Positions 30,426 to 42,726 of a stretch of DNA of 64,000 nucleotides are shown one piece after another. Made by a program: the position numbers and the translations under genes. Origin of the DNA: Paramyrothecium sp. XJ0827 (lineage: Eukaryota; Ascomycota; Sordariomycetes; Hypocreales; Stachybotryaceae); the NCBI GenBank assembly GCA_020881915.1, contig JAJFPB010000009.1, positions 372,001-436,000 on the forward strand, in the 5' to 3' direction. Within the stretch, counting starts at the first letter, position 1. The number at the start of each line of letters is the position of its first letter. Below the pieces are notes generated by a model. It made no database searches. It was given only the letters and a program-made list of their open reading frames with translations, and had not been told where the DNA came from.

Positions 30426-33400
30426 TCTCTGGTTTCCCTTCAAAAGGAGAACTCGGACCCATTGGCCCTTTAACCCTCCCAATGGGGACATCACCGAGCT
30501 CGAAACATGGGTGTGGTTCCCCATAGGGCCAAACGAAAGCAACCAGCCCAGTCTTGGTCATGCTGACGGCTGATATGCGGGGACCCCAGACGGACGTGGG
30601 AGGGGAACGTCGCCAAGCACCGGGATTGGATTAGGGCTCGCTCGGGCTCGGTGAAATATGCGGCTGGGCGGCCAAGAAGTCGCCATGACGGATGGCGTAC
30701 AGGCACTCGATAGGCCGGGGCAGGGCTTGCAATCAGCCTATTTTGCGATTCTTCCGGGAGTTCAAATCCCCGGCGGGACAAGCAAAGCCAAAATGTCGCG
30801 GCGAGAGCCTATTGCGACGGACAAGTCGACCTCTGCTCTGTGCAATGGCTGGGCTCTCACGCAGTGTCCGTTGGGAATGTAAGGATGGGATGGGGGGTTG
30901 GGGTTTGGGTCGCTTGGCATGAGGATGTAACGTCGAGGTTGTGTTGCCTTGGTCCAGACACAGCAGGAGTTCGCGACGGGCTCCCATTCATTCCTTTCCA
31001 ACCTGCACCGGTTGCACGACCTTGGAGGAGCGGAAACAAAAGTCCCCACTCCCCATCCAAGGTTGAGGCTAAACACCGACGTGATCGACATTTAGTCCTC
31101 TATCTACTGCAACCCCACGCCTCGTGGCGGATGCGGGCACCGCGAGAACCAACATCGCCCGAGCGAGGACTTTGAGAGCAGCGCAATAAGCGACGCGGTC
31201 CCGGTGTATTGGAGACGTTAATGACTTTGCATGTACCAATACATAATTCCCATTTATACAGTGGTTCCCCGAATGCCCAGGAGACATCGAATAGGCAGGC
31301 AGGTGACCTGTCAGAAAGGTTGCAGTGCAGGGCTTGATTGCGGTGACAGACATCCGCATCAAGCGCGCTTTGGACGCATAAATCTCGCCTGCATGACCGC
31401 TATTGGGCATATCTATCCAGTATTTAGGATCTAGAACTCGAGGACAGAAGCCCAGTACTGAAAACGCTGTTCGAATAAGTCGTGCCGTCGCTGTGATCGA
31501 ACCGTCTACAGTGGGAGATGAGCCTGTCGATCATCATTACCCGCCTCTTATTTATTACAAACTTCTCGCACAGCCAGAGTGACAATCCATTCTTAGTAGT
31601 CAATGTTGAGCAAAGCATCCTTCCTGGCTTCGCTTCTCAGTACTCTGAGGTAAGAGGTCTGATGCGGCGCTGTTGAACAGCACCGCCCGCTTGGCGCCAA
31701 GTTGTCTTGTCGGAAGCCACCAACGCCTTCCCGCCGGGGTTCCTCTCTACACGAACCCTTGGCGCCCGGCAAACATCCATCCCTGGACCGTAACGCACCG
31801 GACTCGGACCAATGGGCCACAGGCCATTGTATGTCGGTATGATACACCGTATGCCTTCGACAGCTGCCGACCGGTTTTAATGTCTCCGAGCAAGGTGGAG
31901 GCAACTAGCAGTACCGGCATCAGCTTCGACGTTGTGGAGGCCTAATTGACTCTTGGTTAGGCTTGAACCCCTTCATTGGGAGATGGCGCTTTGGCTCCGG
32001 AATTGGCGACCTTGCCAGAAACTGCTTTGCGTCCGAGTGTCCACCACGTGAATTAGTTGTCGACAATCCCTGGAAAACCCATGTTGATAAAAACATGTCG
32101 CTGTTTTCTTGGAGGTCAGGGCAGTGAGGCATAATCCGTGGCCTATCAACGAGCGCCCACCACAGTGTAGCGACAACTCTGGCGCTGATCACTACCACGC
32201 CTACGAATGCGGGCTCCATCTCATATCTTTTAGATCCCAACCTGGACATGCCGCTTTAGTTAAATTTAGAAAACAATCACATATTATGCAACATGCTTCC
32301 GGAAGAGCTCCAAGTTCTTGCACTTCCAACGAGATCCTGCCAACTTGGCTAGTACTTCTCACGGCTGTTGAGCGAGAAGCGAATTACGAGGTGTGCGACC
32401 TTTTGCCCATAGGTGGAACATGGGTTTGTCCAAGCTTTGTCCCCTGTCGTGCCCTTCCTTGGCACTCACAGCGCCGGAACCCTACCCTCCGCTCCGGTTA
32501 AGACAAGCGAGGGATGTGCCAAGGAGGATTTCTCGGCCCGGGGGCCGCCACGCATGCATCAGATTCTTTGTCCCCATACTGAAAGCCTGCTTTCTGACGT
32601 AAACTTGCATTTTTGCGAGGTGAAAAAAAGTTTCCGGAACAGATCACAAATCACATCATGAGGTCGCCGTCTCGTAGATATTCTCTGATCCAGCATTCTT
32701 TCATTTCAAATACTTTGAGATCATGTCTTGCTTGGCCTAAAAGAAGAAACAAGGATGTGCAGAACCCCTTAAGATTTCACGCTTGGTCTCATTTGACATG
32801 CTCTTTTCACCCTCAAAAAGCCAACTCAACCAGATTGTAAATGCTTCCATAGACGGGCAGCTTGTCTGGATGCATGCGACAATCCTGGCGGAGTCTCTTC
32901 AAGACCATATCACCTCTCTATCTTCAATACACCTGCATGGAGTATTTGTGCAAAGCGTGTTCTCCTCATGCTCAGGTCAATCTGTCCACAGATTTTGCTA
33001 AAGTGCCGGTGATGGATTCTGAACAGCTCCAAGGCCTGATGATGGCCCTAAGTAACACAGCTCGTTTGCTCTGTGATTGGAGTAGGAGGTGCCGAAATGG
33101 TAGCTCAATTTTGGCAGACATCCATGTATTAATTGAAGTAGAGTTTGAACGAGAAGGTCTCATTCCTAAGCTCTGGAGAAGTCCGTCTGCGGCGCATGGA
33201 AGTAAAAATGTCCATGAGGCTTCCGTGCGAATTACGCCAGCCGACTGTTGGGAGACAAGCATAACAGCTCTTCCATGCTGTCATGAAATGAATTCGCACC
33301 GAGTCCTGGCATTCTTCTCTCGGACTTTCCAAACTCATCTTAATCTCCAGAACTTGGTGCAACGGAACCGCATGACCCATACAATCGTCAAAGTTTCAAG

Positions 33401-34346
33401 GCAGCTAAAAAGAAATCCTCTGCCCTGTGAGGGCAATCTTTCATGCAGGAGAAAGAAGGCATTCTTTTGCACAGTAAATATCATTTGCAATCGCAAATTC
33501 TTTGACGTTCCTTTAGTTTAATCCGTCAACTACGTCCAGGTTACTCTACCCAAGGATGATGTAAATGTTTGTGGCTCCAGAACGGATTGCATTCCACACA
33601 AGTACGACTTGTGGCTATTGTTAGTATTTGCTGATCCATCATATAAAGACACTATCCAAGAGGGGTTTATGCCCGCAGAGGATGCTAAGCGTGAGATCGA
33701 AATTGTCTTTCAGCCATGAGGCCACTGCTTATTGCTGGAGTCTTGTCATGTTGCGATGTATGCAATAACGGTTTGTGGTACTCAATGACCTGAGACCTTC
33801 AAACTCTTCACGGGTTGCATCGAAACTTCAATAAAAGAGTTTTCCCCCATCGCAGGTGCAAGTTGTCTGTCGAATCGTGTTTGGGTCGGCGGACCGTTCG
33901 TGTGTGGCTAGTCAGGCTGAATGCAGTCACTGCTCACGTTGCCGTTAATTGTCTCACTGGAGACCTTGTAAAAACGTACTGACTAAAGACTATGAAAGCC
34001 CTTTTCGTGGCCACAAATATTTAGAAACAAAGCGCACAGCTAGTCAGATCCAACATGCATACGCACCCGCTCCACACCCGCTCCTCAGATGCAGAGCAAG
34101 ATCTCCGGGGAAAGCTGGACAGATCGGCCACCATCATTGGTCCCCGTAGACTAGCCGACGACCCACCACATCTGTCGCTACCCGCATCAGGACGGGGGCC
34201 GGTGGTCATCCATTATTGGACCTCGGCATCGGCATGGCTTTATTAGAGGACTGCGGGGTGGGAGTCAATTTGAGGGGTGGCTTCATGCGTCAACTCAGTC
34301 ACAAGTCATCCAAGAGATCATATTAACACCAGGCTAAGGGAAGAAC
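30426..34346. other. Gene desert of about 4 kb
   Basis: No recognisable gene was found. The longest ORF is 219 codons at 32862-33521 (plus); it has scattered Cys residues, no signal peptide and no motif I recognise, so it is not called. No transposase or reverse-transcriptase motif is visible. The last part is the promoter region of the cyclase-family gene. Confidence 0.45.
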
Positions 34347-35697
34347 ATGGAGCATGCTTTAAAGTCATTCCCTGACGGACTGCCCACGCTTGAGCAAGTC
34401 AGAAAGTTCAACAGCGGGTCTAATGTTCCTTCCGAGACTGCATGGATATGGGGGAAGGATGACGAAGTTAGGCTCCTGGCTTTGACGCGGTAATTGTGCT
34501 GGACTAATCCAAGATCTTCTAACAAAGTAGATTGGGCGCGTCAACCTGCTGACACCGGAACGCCTCCTGGTTACCAAGCAGAACGAGGTCCAAGATGGAA
34601 AAGTCATATCATTGAAGTGAGTCCGATGCGAGGAGCCTGAACTAGATTCTTGCTGACTTGCAAAATAGCTGGTCCATGAAACTCCCGGCCAAACCTGCGT
34701 TCGGCCGGAAAGCATGTCAGCACCGTTTTGCAAGACACCCAGACGGCCATCTCGTTTTCGATGACTGGATAGACATGAATATCCAGTCTGGAAGTCAATG
34801 GGATGGCTTTCGCCATTTTGGACACCAGGCACATCAGCGTTTCTACAATGATGTTACAGTGGAAGACGTCAGTGCAGGTAAGTTTCTGTCCGAAGTAGGA
34901 GTGCTCATACTCTAAAATTTGCGAACTTAGGGACCAAATGCGGGATACAAGCGCTGTCCGATCACGGCATTGTTGGACGTGGCGTCCTCCTTGACTACTA
35001 TGGGTGGAAAGTAAGGAAGGGAGAGCCATACGACCCCATGTCATCGCATCCGATCCACCTCGAAGAACTATTGCAAGTCGCCAAGGATCAGAATGTTGAG
35101 TTCCAGCCAGGCGATGTCCTGCTGGTCCGCAGCGGATACACGAGCGCATACCACGACTACCAGTGCAATGACCCGCGCAGACTTGATGAGGCTGGGACAG
35201 AAGTTCCTCGCCTCGCAGGTGTTGCACAAACAGAGGATATGAAGACCTGGCTTCATGATTCGTCAGTTTCCCAGTACGAGTAGCCATCGTTCACTGATAC
35301 TCATGTATGTCCAGGTACTTCAGCGCTGTGGCTGGTGATGCACCGGCATTCGAATGCTGGCCGCCGAAAGAGTGGTATTTGGTAAGTGTTTAGCTGTCCA
35401 AGCAGTGTCCCAACTAACAATGCCATTTCAAGCACGAGTTCCTCCTCGGATTATGGGGAGTTCCGATTGGAGAAATGTTCGATCTTGAGGTTTGTTGAGA
35501 ACAAAGCTTACTTTGCCCCAGTACTGACCAGATTTCCAGGCTCTCGCGGAACAGTGTCTACAGAAGAAGAGGTGGACCTTCATGTTCATGAGCACGCCTT
35601 TCAATATGCCAGGTAAGTGGGTTATGATGGGGTTGACACTTGACTAATTATCTCAGGTGGTATCGCCAGCCTCGCAAATGCGCTAGCCGTTCAATGA
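34347..35697 (+). CDS. Cyclase-family (kynurenine formamidase-like) metal-dependent hydrolase
   Basis: Eight exons fit with correct phase: 34347-34466, 34531-34616, 34669-34877, 34931-35261, 35315-35381, 35433-35489, 35540-35612 and 35657-35697. They give 327 aa. The order of motifs matches fungal putative-cyclase proteins: AWIWGKDDEIGRVNLLTPE at the start, NWSMKLPAKPAF, then IQSGSQWDGFRHFGHQ at the metal site, RGVLLDYYGW, QPGDVLLVRSGYTSAY, and FECWPPKEWYLHEFLLGLWG near the end. The His/Asp of WDGFRH likely bind the metal. The family includes formamidases and lactone- or amide-opening enzymes; the substrate is not deducible. It is cytosolic by sequence. The gene stands alone, flanked by gene-poor DNA on both sides. 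Confidence 0.87.
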
Positions 35698-38391
35698 GCA
35701 GGGACGGCATGCCTGTGGTATCTACTGGATTTTTTTGGATGGCATCTTAAAAGCTTCTTTAAACCGAACTACTCTGACTACTCAGTTGGAGGATCAAGGG
35801 GTCATAACATACTACAGGGAAGCAACTGTCCGTCGGTTAACAATAGCAAGCGGGCTGCTTGATGCTGTCTTATAGAGATTCTGTCGAACATACTGTAGGC
35901 CTACCGAATATGTGAAAATATTAGCTTTGAGAAAGATCTCCGGCAGTGATGACCCCAGGGTGGATCCTGATGTTTCTCCAGAGACTCTGTCGTTACTCTC
36001 ATGTCGACTGGTTACCCTAGCATGGCTGATTACATAGTTACCATAGGGCTCCCGTCTCGAGCGGACGAACCGGTTGTATGCCATCCTCGGTCTGTAGCGT
36101 TCCAAGACTCCAGGGGTTGAGAATTAAGCGCACATATGATATCAGGCAGATCCAACTTCTTTTGTCCATGCCAGCGACTTACTAGAATCTGCGCAATATC
36201 CGACATTATTCATTTCGGGTATGCTATCTCTCAGCGTCGTAGTCCCTGGCAATTGTTGTTAGTCCCACGGGTCAGCTGCTCTGTTCATTTCAATACACTA
36301 CAGAGGCTCTGGCATATGGTCAGGTTAACAATTACAGAGATCTGACAGACGACAGATCTTAGACAACCCTGATTTTTCTCTACCGTAGACTCTGACAAAA
36401 CGCTGACGCCCACAATGACCCCCGGATCGCCAATCAGATAGTCAGGCTAACGAACATAACTGACACCCACCATATGAGAAAGCCTCATTTCGAGCATAGC
36501 AATATCCAGCTACTGGTCCAAGTAATGTTGGAAGTCTACTGGAGCTGTGGTATCCTTAAAAAACACCCTCGACATTCGACTGTAATATTGCATTTGAGAT
36601 TAGAGCCTGAATCCAACCCTGATAATTTCTACTCTAATGCTTTTTCAAAAGGCTCAAACTAGCATTATTCTTCTGAAGGATTCCCTCATTACCGTTACCA
36701 ATGTTAATGAAATCATTCTTTGCAATGAAAATAATTTATTCGTGTGATCCTTGGGAACAGACGAGACAACGCTTGCTGCAATGCTGATAAAAAACAAACG
36801 AATTTTTGAAGCGGAACGTGCCGCGTTTGACTTGCCGCAGTCGAGGGCTTTGAGGAAATAGAAAAAGTGACCATCGGAACTCCTTTCGTGACTCAGACTT
36901 TGGCTTACTGGACATATTTAACCCGTTTTCTTGAGAATTACGACTGAAGAGCTTATCCCAAAAGGACTCGGGCACTTATAGAGTTTTTGGTCTTGTCGCA
37001 ATATTGTTGGACTTGCTAGCTGGCATATGACCTTAGGTGAAGATACAGAAGGGAGGGCATCCAAAATACGAAGCCTCATCCCGTGCTCCGGGTCGGTACT
37101 CAGGCTATGGATATGCTCGAGACACATGAAGTCGATACTCGCCCTTCTGGAGCCTTTGATATGAGGAAGCTCAGTATCATGTGCCTTAAACCTTACCCTG
37201 CTCTCTGCCTCTGAACAAGACGTGTTTGTTTGACCCGAACAACGGGCAAGGTGCTGGTGTTTCAATTTGGATGGCAGCTCTACACTTGAGCAACAGGGTT
37301 AAAGAAACGGGTCGCGGTGGATCCACGATGACTTGTGCCGCAATTACGACGATGCTTCCCACCACCTCTGTACCATCAGCCGATAATAATACAGGTCCTT
37401 GTATGATAGGATATGTCCAACATCGCGACGGTACCACAAAACCCATCACGTCTCTCACTTACGTCTGGTGTAGCGCTGGCTCACCTACGTCATCCAGCAA
37501 GTGTAAAAACAGTGCTACGGCCGCCAGTGTCTTGGCTTCTCCACTCACGAAGGAGTCCTGAAAATCATCTATGCATAAGCAACACAAAACACGCCCGCGC
37601 CTGGGCGTCCAAAACATTGGAAAGTAGCTTTCAGGCTACGTCGAACCCTTCACCAATTAGCAACCCCGGAACTGAAGTTGCCATCTCCAGTCACAATCAG
37701 TATCTGGCTATCCTCTGTCAGGGCTGAACAAGGCGTTTTACTCCGCGACAATTCCACCCTACGTCATCCCATATGGTAACTCCAAATTTGCTCGCATACT
37801 TTAGTGCGGAGGCCAAAAGTGGGTATCTTGGCCGTCTTGAAAGCCGTTTTGAACTGTACAGAAGTCAATGGAAACGGGATCCGGTCAAGGCAACCTGAGG
37901 ATCGCACGAGTATTAGGTGACCTCAACGCTGGGATTGCCTAGCGAGCAGCCCAACAAAATTGTGATGAATAACATGCTCACTTCCAAGACCTGCCCAGCC
38001 AAACCTACACTCGGCCTGCCGATCTCCTACAGAAGCCGAGCCAATGATCCTACTGGAGACAGAGCGAGATTGACCTCCTTTCTCCAGGCAGTGCAGAAGG
38101 AAGAGCAACCTGGTCTAGGCGCTTCGCCCGACCCGCGCGGACCCATCTCATCCATGGCTCAACTCTTGGTGGAGACGCCAGTCATAACCCTATTGGCCGT
38201 GGAGACTAGGACGCCTGGGCAAAGGGCATGGCGTAGCTAATTGCGGAACACGGTCATTTTTAGGCGGGTTTAGGAGTCCGAGCCAAGCCAATATGCAGCC
38301 CCTGCAGTGGAAGAAATGCAAGGATTCTGAGGCAAGGGAACCACGCGTGTAATTTCCTTTGGGAATGGCAATGGGGTATATGACTGCATAC
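35698..38391. other. Gene-poor spacer of about 2.7 kb
   Basis: ORFs here are short and overlap on both strands without motifs. No repeat or RNA gene is supported. The right end is the promoter of the GPI-protein gene. Confidence 0.45.
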
Positions 38392-38399
38392 TATATAAA
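38392..38399 (+). promoter_or_regulatory. TATA box of the GPI-protein gene
   Basis: TATATAAA lies about 150 bp before ATG 38545, followed by a CT-rich leader (CTCGTCAAG, CTATCTTTCCC), as is common for highly expressed fungal genes. Confidence 0.6.
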
Positions 38400-38544
38400 T
38401 TGAGGCTCATGTCCCGAGTTTCCATTCCAGATCAGCACACCTCGACTACCTAACTACCGTCTCGGAACCTGCTCTCCCAAAGAACACAACCTCTTCACAG
38501 ATTGATCTCGTCAAGACTTTTGTCTATCTTTCCCAACGTCCACC

Positions 38545-39264
38545 ATGAAGACCGTCAGTGTTCTCACCGTCGCCGGCCTCGCCGCTGGCGCCATCGCAGC
38601 CGAGCAGGCCCCCGCCGCGGCCGCCATCCAGAACGTCGTCAAGCGCGTGTCCACCCTCGTGACCGTCAACCAGCGCGATGCGAACCTTGACCGACGTGAC
38701 CTGGCAGCTTGCGAGGACGCCGCCTCGGCACTCATGTTGGAGTTCCCCAACGCCGCTTCAGCAACGTTCCCCGAGGACTCTTTGCCCAGCCTCCTGGCGT
38801 ACGCTGAGGGCCGCGACGATGCCGATGCCATCCTGGCCGGCTGCGGTTCGGTCACCTCCTCGGGCGAGCTGTCATCCCAGTACGCCTCGGCCACCAGCGC
38901 CTTCGAGGCCTGGTTCTCTACCGCTTCGCCGGTCTTCCAGGAAGCCTACCAGGCGTGCCAGGAGTTCGCAGGGTCCGAATTGGACGCCGTTTTAAGCGAC
39001 TTCTCTGCTTGTCCCTCCTACATTGCAGCCATCACCGGAGGCGCGACCCCGTCGAGCGGCAGTGCACCGGCTACAACCGACAGTGAGACCACCGCCGCCG
39101 CCGAGGAGACCTCCACCTCTGCGGAGGACGCCTCCACGACCGAGGGAGCTCCCGCTGAGGAAACCTCTACTTCCATCGAGGACCCCACTCCCACCGGTGG
39201 ATCGTCCAGGCAGACGGCTGCTGCCTTCGCCGCCGTCGGCATGGCTGTCCTCGCTGCTCTGTAA
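38545..39264 (+). CDS. GPI-anchored Ser/Thr-rich cell-surface protein
   Basis: An intronless gene for 239 aa. A signal peptide (MKTVSVLTVAGLAAGAIAAE) is followed by a Kex2-like LDRRDLA site, then a small four-cysteine domain (LAACEDAASAL, AGCGSVTS, YQACQEFAG, FSACPSYIAAITGG). A Thr/Ser/Glu/Ala-rich stalk (about residues 170-215) follows. The C-terminus (GGSSRQTAAAFAAVGMAVLAAL) is a typical GPI-anchor signal. The four-Cys domain shows two CxxA-spaced pairs and is shared by many small fungal surface proteins; its function is unknown. Codon use is strongly GC-ending, and the TATA box and pyrimidine-rich leader suggest high expression. Confidence 0.85.
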   Translation: MKTVSVLTVAGLAAGAIAAEQAPAAAAIQNVVKRVSTLVTVNQRDANLDRRDLAACEDAASALMLEFPNAASATFPEDSLPSLLAYAEGRDDADAILAGCGSVTSSGELSSQYASATSAFEAWFSTASPVFQEAYQACQEFAGSELDAVLSDFSACPSYIAAITGGATPSSGSAPATTDSETTAAAEETSTSAEDASTTEGAPAEETSTSIEDPTPTGGSSRQTAAAFAAVGMAVLAAL

Positions 39265-39987
39265 ATGAGCAACGGGCATGGAGCATACAGAGGCGTTTAT
39301 TTTTGTTTCGGGTCCTCATAGAATAAGCATAAACTGGCATATAGGAACATGTTAGAATACCCAGCCTACAATGGAACTGTCTTAGTATAGAATTATATAA
39401 TCTTGAGTCTTGTGTTCCAAGTCTCTTCCAATCGACCGTGTCGTTGCATCCTGGGTTGAATATCATGTGAGAGCTAGCATAATTCTCTTTGGAACGGTAC
39501 TGAGCGAGTCCATCAAGAAACCCTGCGGTCGAGAAGCTTGCACAGCAGTGAGATGATGAGATGCCATTTTGGTAAGTTGCCGACTTCCGGGGTATCCCTG
39601 TTCAAGCCGGGTGTCGTCTGCTGCCACTGAGTCACTATAACTCGCCTGGTTGGGGTTGTCATCCATGCAAGACGCCATCTGCAGGGTTTCCTGGGCGTGA
39701 ATGCGAGCGATCCCAAGCAAAGTCAGAAATATGCTTTGACAGCAGGCAGAATCGTGTATTCAACTACATGTAGTGTCTAGAAAAGAGGGCTATCTAGCTC
39801 CCGATGCTCCCGATGCACGTTTGTGTTGTCAAAAGGCAAGCTTCCCCCCCGTGCCTGAAAATGTGTTGTAGCGAACACTCGCACATCTCAACAGGGCTTG
39901 GATGAAACACGCCCTGGTTGGGACCAATTTCGAGAAGCCCAGGACACATGCGACTAAGCGTCTGTAAATGCGAGGCTCATCGGACTT
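39265..39987. other. Intergenic spacer between convergent genes
   Basis: 3' flanks of the GPI-protein gene and the membrane protein gene. No ORF is supported. Confidence 0.5.
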
Positions 39988-40491
39988 TTAGCTCGTCTTC
40001 TCCTTCTTGCCGACACCGAGTCCAAGCACGTACGCCAGCCTCACGATGCCAACGTAGGCGGTGACGACAACCGAGGACCAATCCTCCCAGCGCCAAGTCG
40101 CAGGGTCAAGCCGACCCTGTGCCTTATACTGTATCGCCGTGGAGCCGAGGATGATGAAGTCGACCAAGCCCACTGCGCCGAGGATGAGGCGCCACACAAA
40201 GGGATCGCGGGTGTGCCTGAGCAGCACAGCGAATAGCAGAAACATAACGAAGAAGAAGCCGCCTAGCTCGTGGACCAAGACGTTGTAGACCTCATTGTGG
40301 ACGGCCGCCGGGTTCGGCAGCGCCGGGAGGCCGTCGGCGGTGGCGGGATTAGGGACCGTCGCCGGAACCCAAGACGCAATGAGCTTGTCCGGCACGACGA
40401 AGGCGCCGACGAAGCCAATCAGGGACAGTATGGGGTCCATCCAGAGGAAGGTGGCCTCATAGATGGGGTGGACCTTGTGGGTGAGGGCCAT
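39988..40491 (-). CDS. Small four-span membrane protein, DUF7704-like
   Basis: An intronless gene for 167 aa starting MALTHKVHPIYEATFLWMDP. Four hydrophobic helices are visible: WMDPILSLIGFVGAFVVP, LGGFFFVMFLLFAVLLR, VWRLILGAVGLVDFIILG and VVVTAYVGIVRLAYVLGLG. The N-terminal PIYEATFLWMDP and the last-helix RLAYVLGLG are features of a fungal family of unknown function often annotated as DUF7704. It ends in a Lys-rich KKEKTS tail; the KKxx-like arrangement is not at the exact end, so ER retention is only a possibility. Start choice: the open frame extends to 40875, but that part has no coding character and the family start is this Met. Confidence 0.75.
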   Translation of the reverse strand: MALTHKVHPIYEATFLWMDPILSLIGFVGAFVVPDKLIASWVPATVPNPATADGLPALPNPAAVHNEVYNVLVHELGGFFFVMFLLFAVLLRHTRDPFVWRLILGAVGLVDFIILGSTAIQYKAQGRLDPATWRWEDWSSVVVTAYVGIVRLAYVLGLGVGKKEKTS

Positions 40492-41640
40492 TGTGGCTAC
40501 TGGTGGCTGAAAGGAAGGGAGATGGTTGCGTTGAAGTCTAGAGTCAGATAATTGGAGGGTGCGCGAGGAAATGCTGCGGTTGAGAAGCTTTTGTGCGCAC
40601 CAGCAGGTTTTATAAAGCGACGTAAGACGGTTGGTTTTGGTCCATGGGTTTTGTTTGTTGGTCCACGCAATGCAGTCAGCAACCCCCCCGCTCCCCTGTT
40701 GCATTTGCCGGTACGCAAGGCTCGAGCATGCACGCTTGCAATGTCTGTGCGGGCGTAGATTAGTCGTCACATCGTCCACTTGAGGCAAGCTCTCACTCGA
40801 ATACAGTTGTGAGCTTGGGTTGCAGTGGCCAACGCCCATTACTATCAATTGCGTGCCTCGTCTCAGACTCACCAAAGTCCATGTTCAAGAACACAGGGGC
40901 TTTGGAGCATACCAAGGAAATCCAAGATGGGTTGTTTCACATTGTACGAGCATTGACCGCTTTCATCCTCCACGTTTGCAACCACATTCGCCTTGTCTTC
41001 CGATGCACCCCCGTCCAGGTTCGCCTCTTCACATTCCTCCTCTCCAGATGATGAGAGTTGCGGACGGAAAAGTTCTAACAGGCTTGAGAGGCACTTGTCA
41101 GCCATCCATCCAGAGGCCACCAGATCCGATGGAATCCAAGTCCAATCCTCAAATACAAGGATTTTGTTTTCATCCCCCTCGCTGAGGAGCCCACGTCAAA
41201 CTCTCATGGAGTGGCGAAGACCGTTGGAGCACACGATAGCTCGGGGAGACCGAGCTCTCGTATATACAGGAATTTTTACGAACTCCAAGCTTGGCCCTTA
41301 CAGCTATAGGGTACCTGAAGCAGGACGCGCCTCCTTTTCCCAATCACACCATCAAGCAAGCCTGGCGAGTTTACGATGATGCATGGACGCAGAGTCCTCG
41401 CCGTTACTTAAGGTAGTGTTGTGACGGTGTGGTAAGTGTGTTTCCAAAGCCTGTAGCGAGAAAGAGTAAGTGCCACAAGTGTTTACATTCGGGCAATACC
41501 CACGCAACTATTATGTATTATTAACCAACAGCATACCAGCAGGGACATCCCGCGTGCATGCTAGTCTCGCAAACTCCCTTGAAACGATCTATGGGAGTAC
41601 CTTAGTAATACTGATCGCCGCAGTAGATGGACCTGCACGG
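40492..41640. other. Intergenic spacer
   Basis: No supported gene. It includes the promoter of the four-span protein (a TTTTATAAAG stretch near 40608-40617) and the 3' side of the cysteine-rich gene. Confidence 0.45.
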
Positions 41641-42726
41641 CTACTGCACCTCACGGCGAGTCCAGAGGCAATTGCAGCCATTGAACCTAGTACCTTGGGT
41701 ACAGGTGCCTATAGTACCGCCGGCCTGGGGCGTCCGCACGTCGTTGCAGTCCGGGTCGTCGCAGGACCTCCGGATGCCGGTGCAGTAGCCGGGGGTTCCT
41801 GCGTCCGCGAAACAGCGGCAGCCCCGTCTCACGTTGGTGCACTGAGCCGTCTCCAGGCCCGGCCCGGTAAGGGCGCCGTCGCAGCCACCCTCCCAGCACC
41901 ACGTCGAGGGGCCGCATTGGTATCCGGGCGTGCTGGCATCAGGAATGCATGGGCAGTCGAAGTACCTGTCCCAGCAAATAGCCGCGCTGTTGACAATAAT
42001 TCCGCCGCACCCGCCGTTCCGACAGGGCTGCGGTGTGCCGCAGCTGGAGCCGGGGGTTTTCCGTCCCGGGAGACAGGTGCAGCCCCGGAAGGCCCGGCGG
42101 CACCGGTACTCGCCGTCGCCGTCGCGCGCCCCATCGCAATCGTTTAGCGAGCACGACTGAGGGGAGGCTCCGCATGAGAAGCCGGGCGAGCCAACGGCAG
42201 GGAAACAGGGGCAGCCCCAGTAGTTCCAGCGACAGGTCCACGCGTTGCCGTCCCACGCTCCGTCGCAGCCACCGTCGACGCACGGCTGCGGCGACCCGCA
42301 GGAAAAGCCGGGGCTGTTGACGTTGCCGAGGCACGGGCAGCCAAAGAAGGCGTTCTTGCAGGTGTACCGCCCGTCGTCATCGCGGGACCCGGCGCAGTCG
42401 TTGATATCACACCGGGCCATGCCCCCGCACGAGAAGCCCGGCGTCGCCGTCGTGGGGAAGCAGTCGCACCCAGCAAAGGCATTGGAGCACCGGAAGCCGC
42501 CGTTCCCCGTGGGTCGGCTGTCGCACCGGTTGACGTCGCAACGCTGCCGGGCGCCACAGTCGAAGCCGGCGCTGGCCCGGACCGGCAGACATTCGCAACC
42601 CCGGAACGCCCGGGAGCACACAAACCGTCCTCCGTCTGCCAGCACGCCCTGGCAGTTATTCAGGAAGGTGTCCGACTCGAATCCTACAAGACTTCGATTG
42701 TACAGTTCGACTGAAAAGATGGGCAC
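41641..42726 (-). CDS. Cysteine-rich protein of eight tandem six-Cys repeats
   Basis: An intronless, strongly GC-rich ORF of 361 aa. It consists of eight repeats of about 43 residues. The consensus is C, four or more residues, C-D/G-G, about ten residues, a Cys, then AFxGCxC, a Pro- and Thr-rich stretch, and PGFSCG. Each repeat has six Cys, so three disulfides per repeat are likely, and the protein should be extracellular. There is no signal peptide: the ORF begins MPIFSVELYNRSLVGFESD, which overlaps the opposite-strand subtilase remnant. This suggests that the true N-terminus was lost or lies in an unseen exon. No family is recognised with confidence. Codon use and GC content differ sharply from the flanks. 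Confidence 0.7.
   Translation of the reverse strand: MPIFSVELYNRSLVGFESDTFLNNCQGVLADGGRFVCSRAFRGCECLPVRASAGFDCGARQRCDVNRCDSRPTGNGGFRCSNAFAGCDCFPTTATPGFSCGGMARCDINDCAGSRDDDGRYTCKNAFFGCPCLGNVNSPGFSCGSPQPCVDGGCDGAWDGNAWTCRWNYWGCPCFPAVGSPGFSCGASPQSCSLNDCDGARDGDGEYRCRRAFRGCTCLPGRKTPGSSCGTPQPCRNGGCGGIIVNSAAICWDRYFDCPCIPDASTPGYQCGPSTWCWEGGCDGALTGPGLETAQCTNVRRGCRCFADAGTPGYCTGIRRSCDDPDCNDVRTPQAGGTIGTCTQGTRFNGCNCLWTRREVQ

Noticed and set aside
30740..30790. T-loop-like sequence (AGTTCAAATCCCC) suggesting a tRNA
   Set aside because: The flanking bases do not form a T stem of five pairs, and no acceptor, D or anticodon stem is found upstream.
32862..33521. Plus-strand ORF of 219 codons in the gene desert
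   Set aside because: No signal peptide, motif or intron structure; Cys are irregularly placed; a competing minus-strand ORF looks equally random. Transcript data would be needed.
34604..35287. Minus-strand ORF of 227 codons
   Set aside because: It is antisense to the well-supported cyclase-family exons and crosses their introns without any motif of its own.
41470..42147. Plus-strand ORF of 225 codons rich in Ala and Gly
   Set aside because: It is the antisense shadow of the GC-rich cysteine-repeat gene; composition reflects the other strand.
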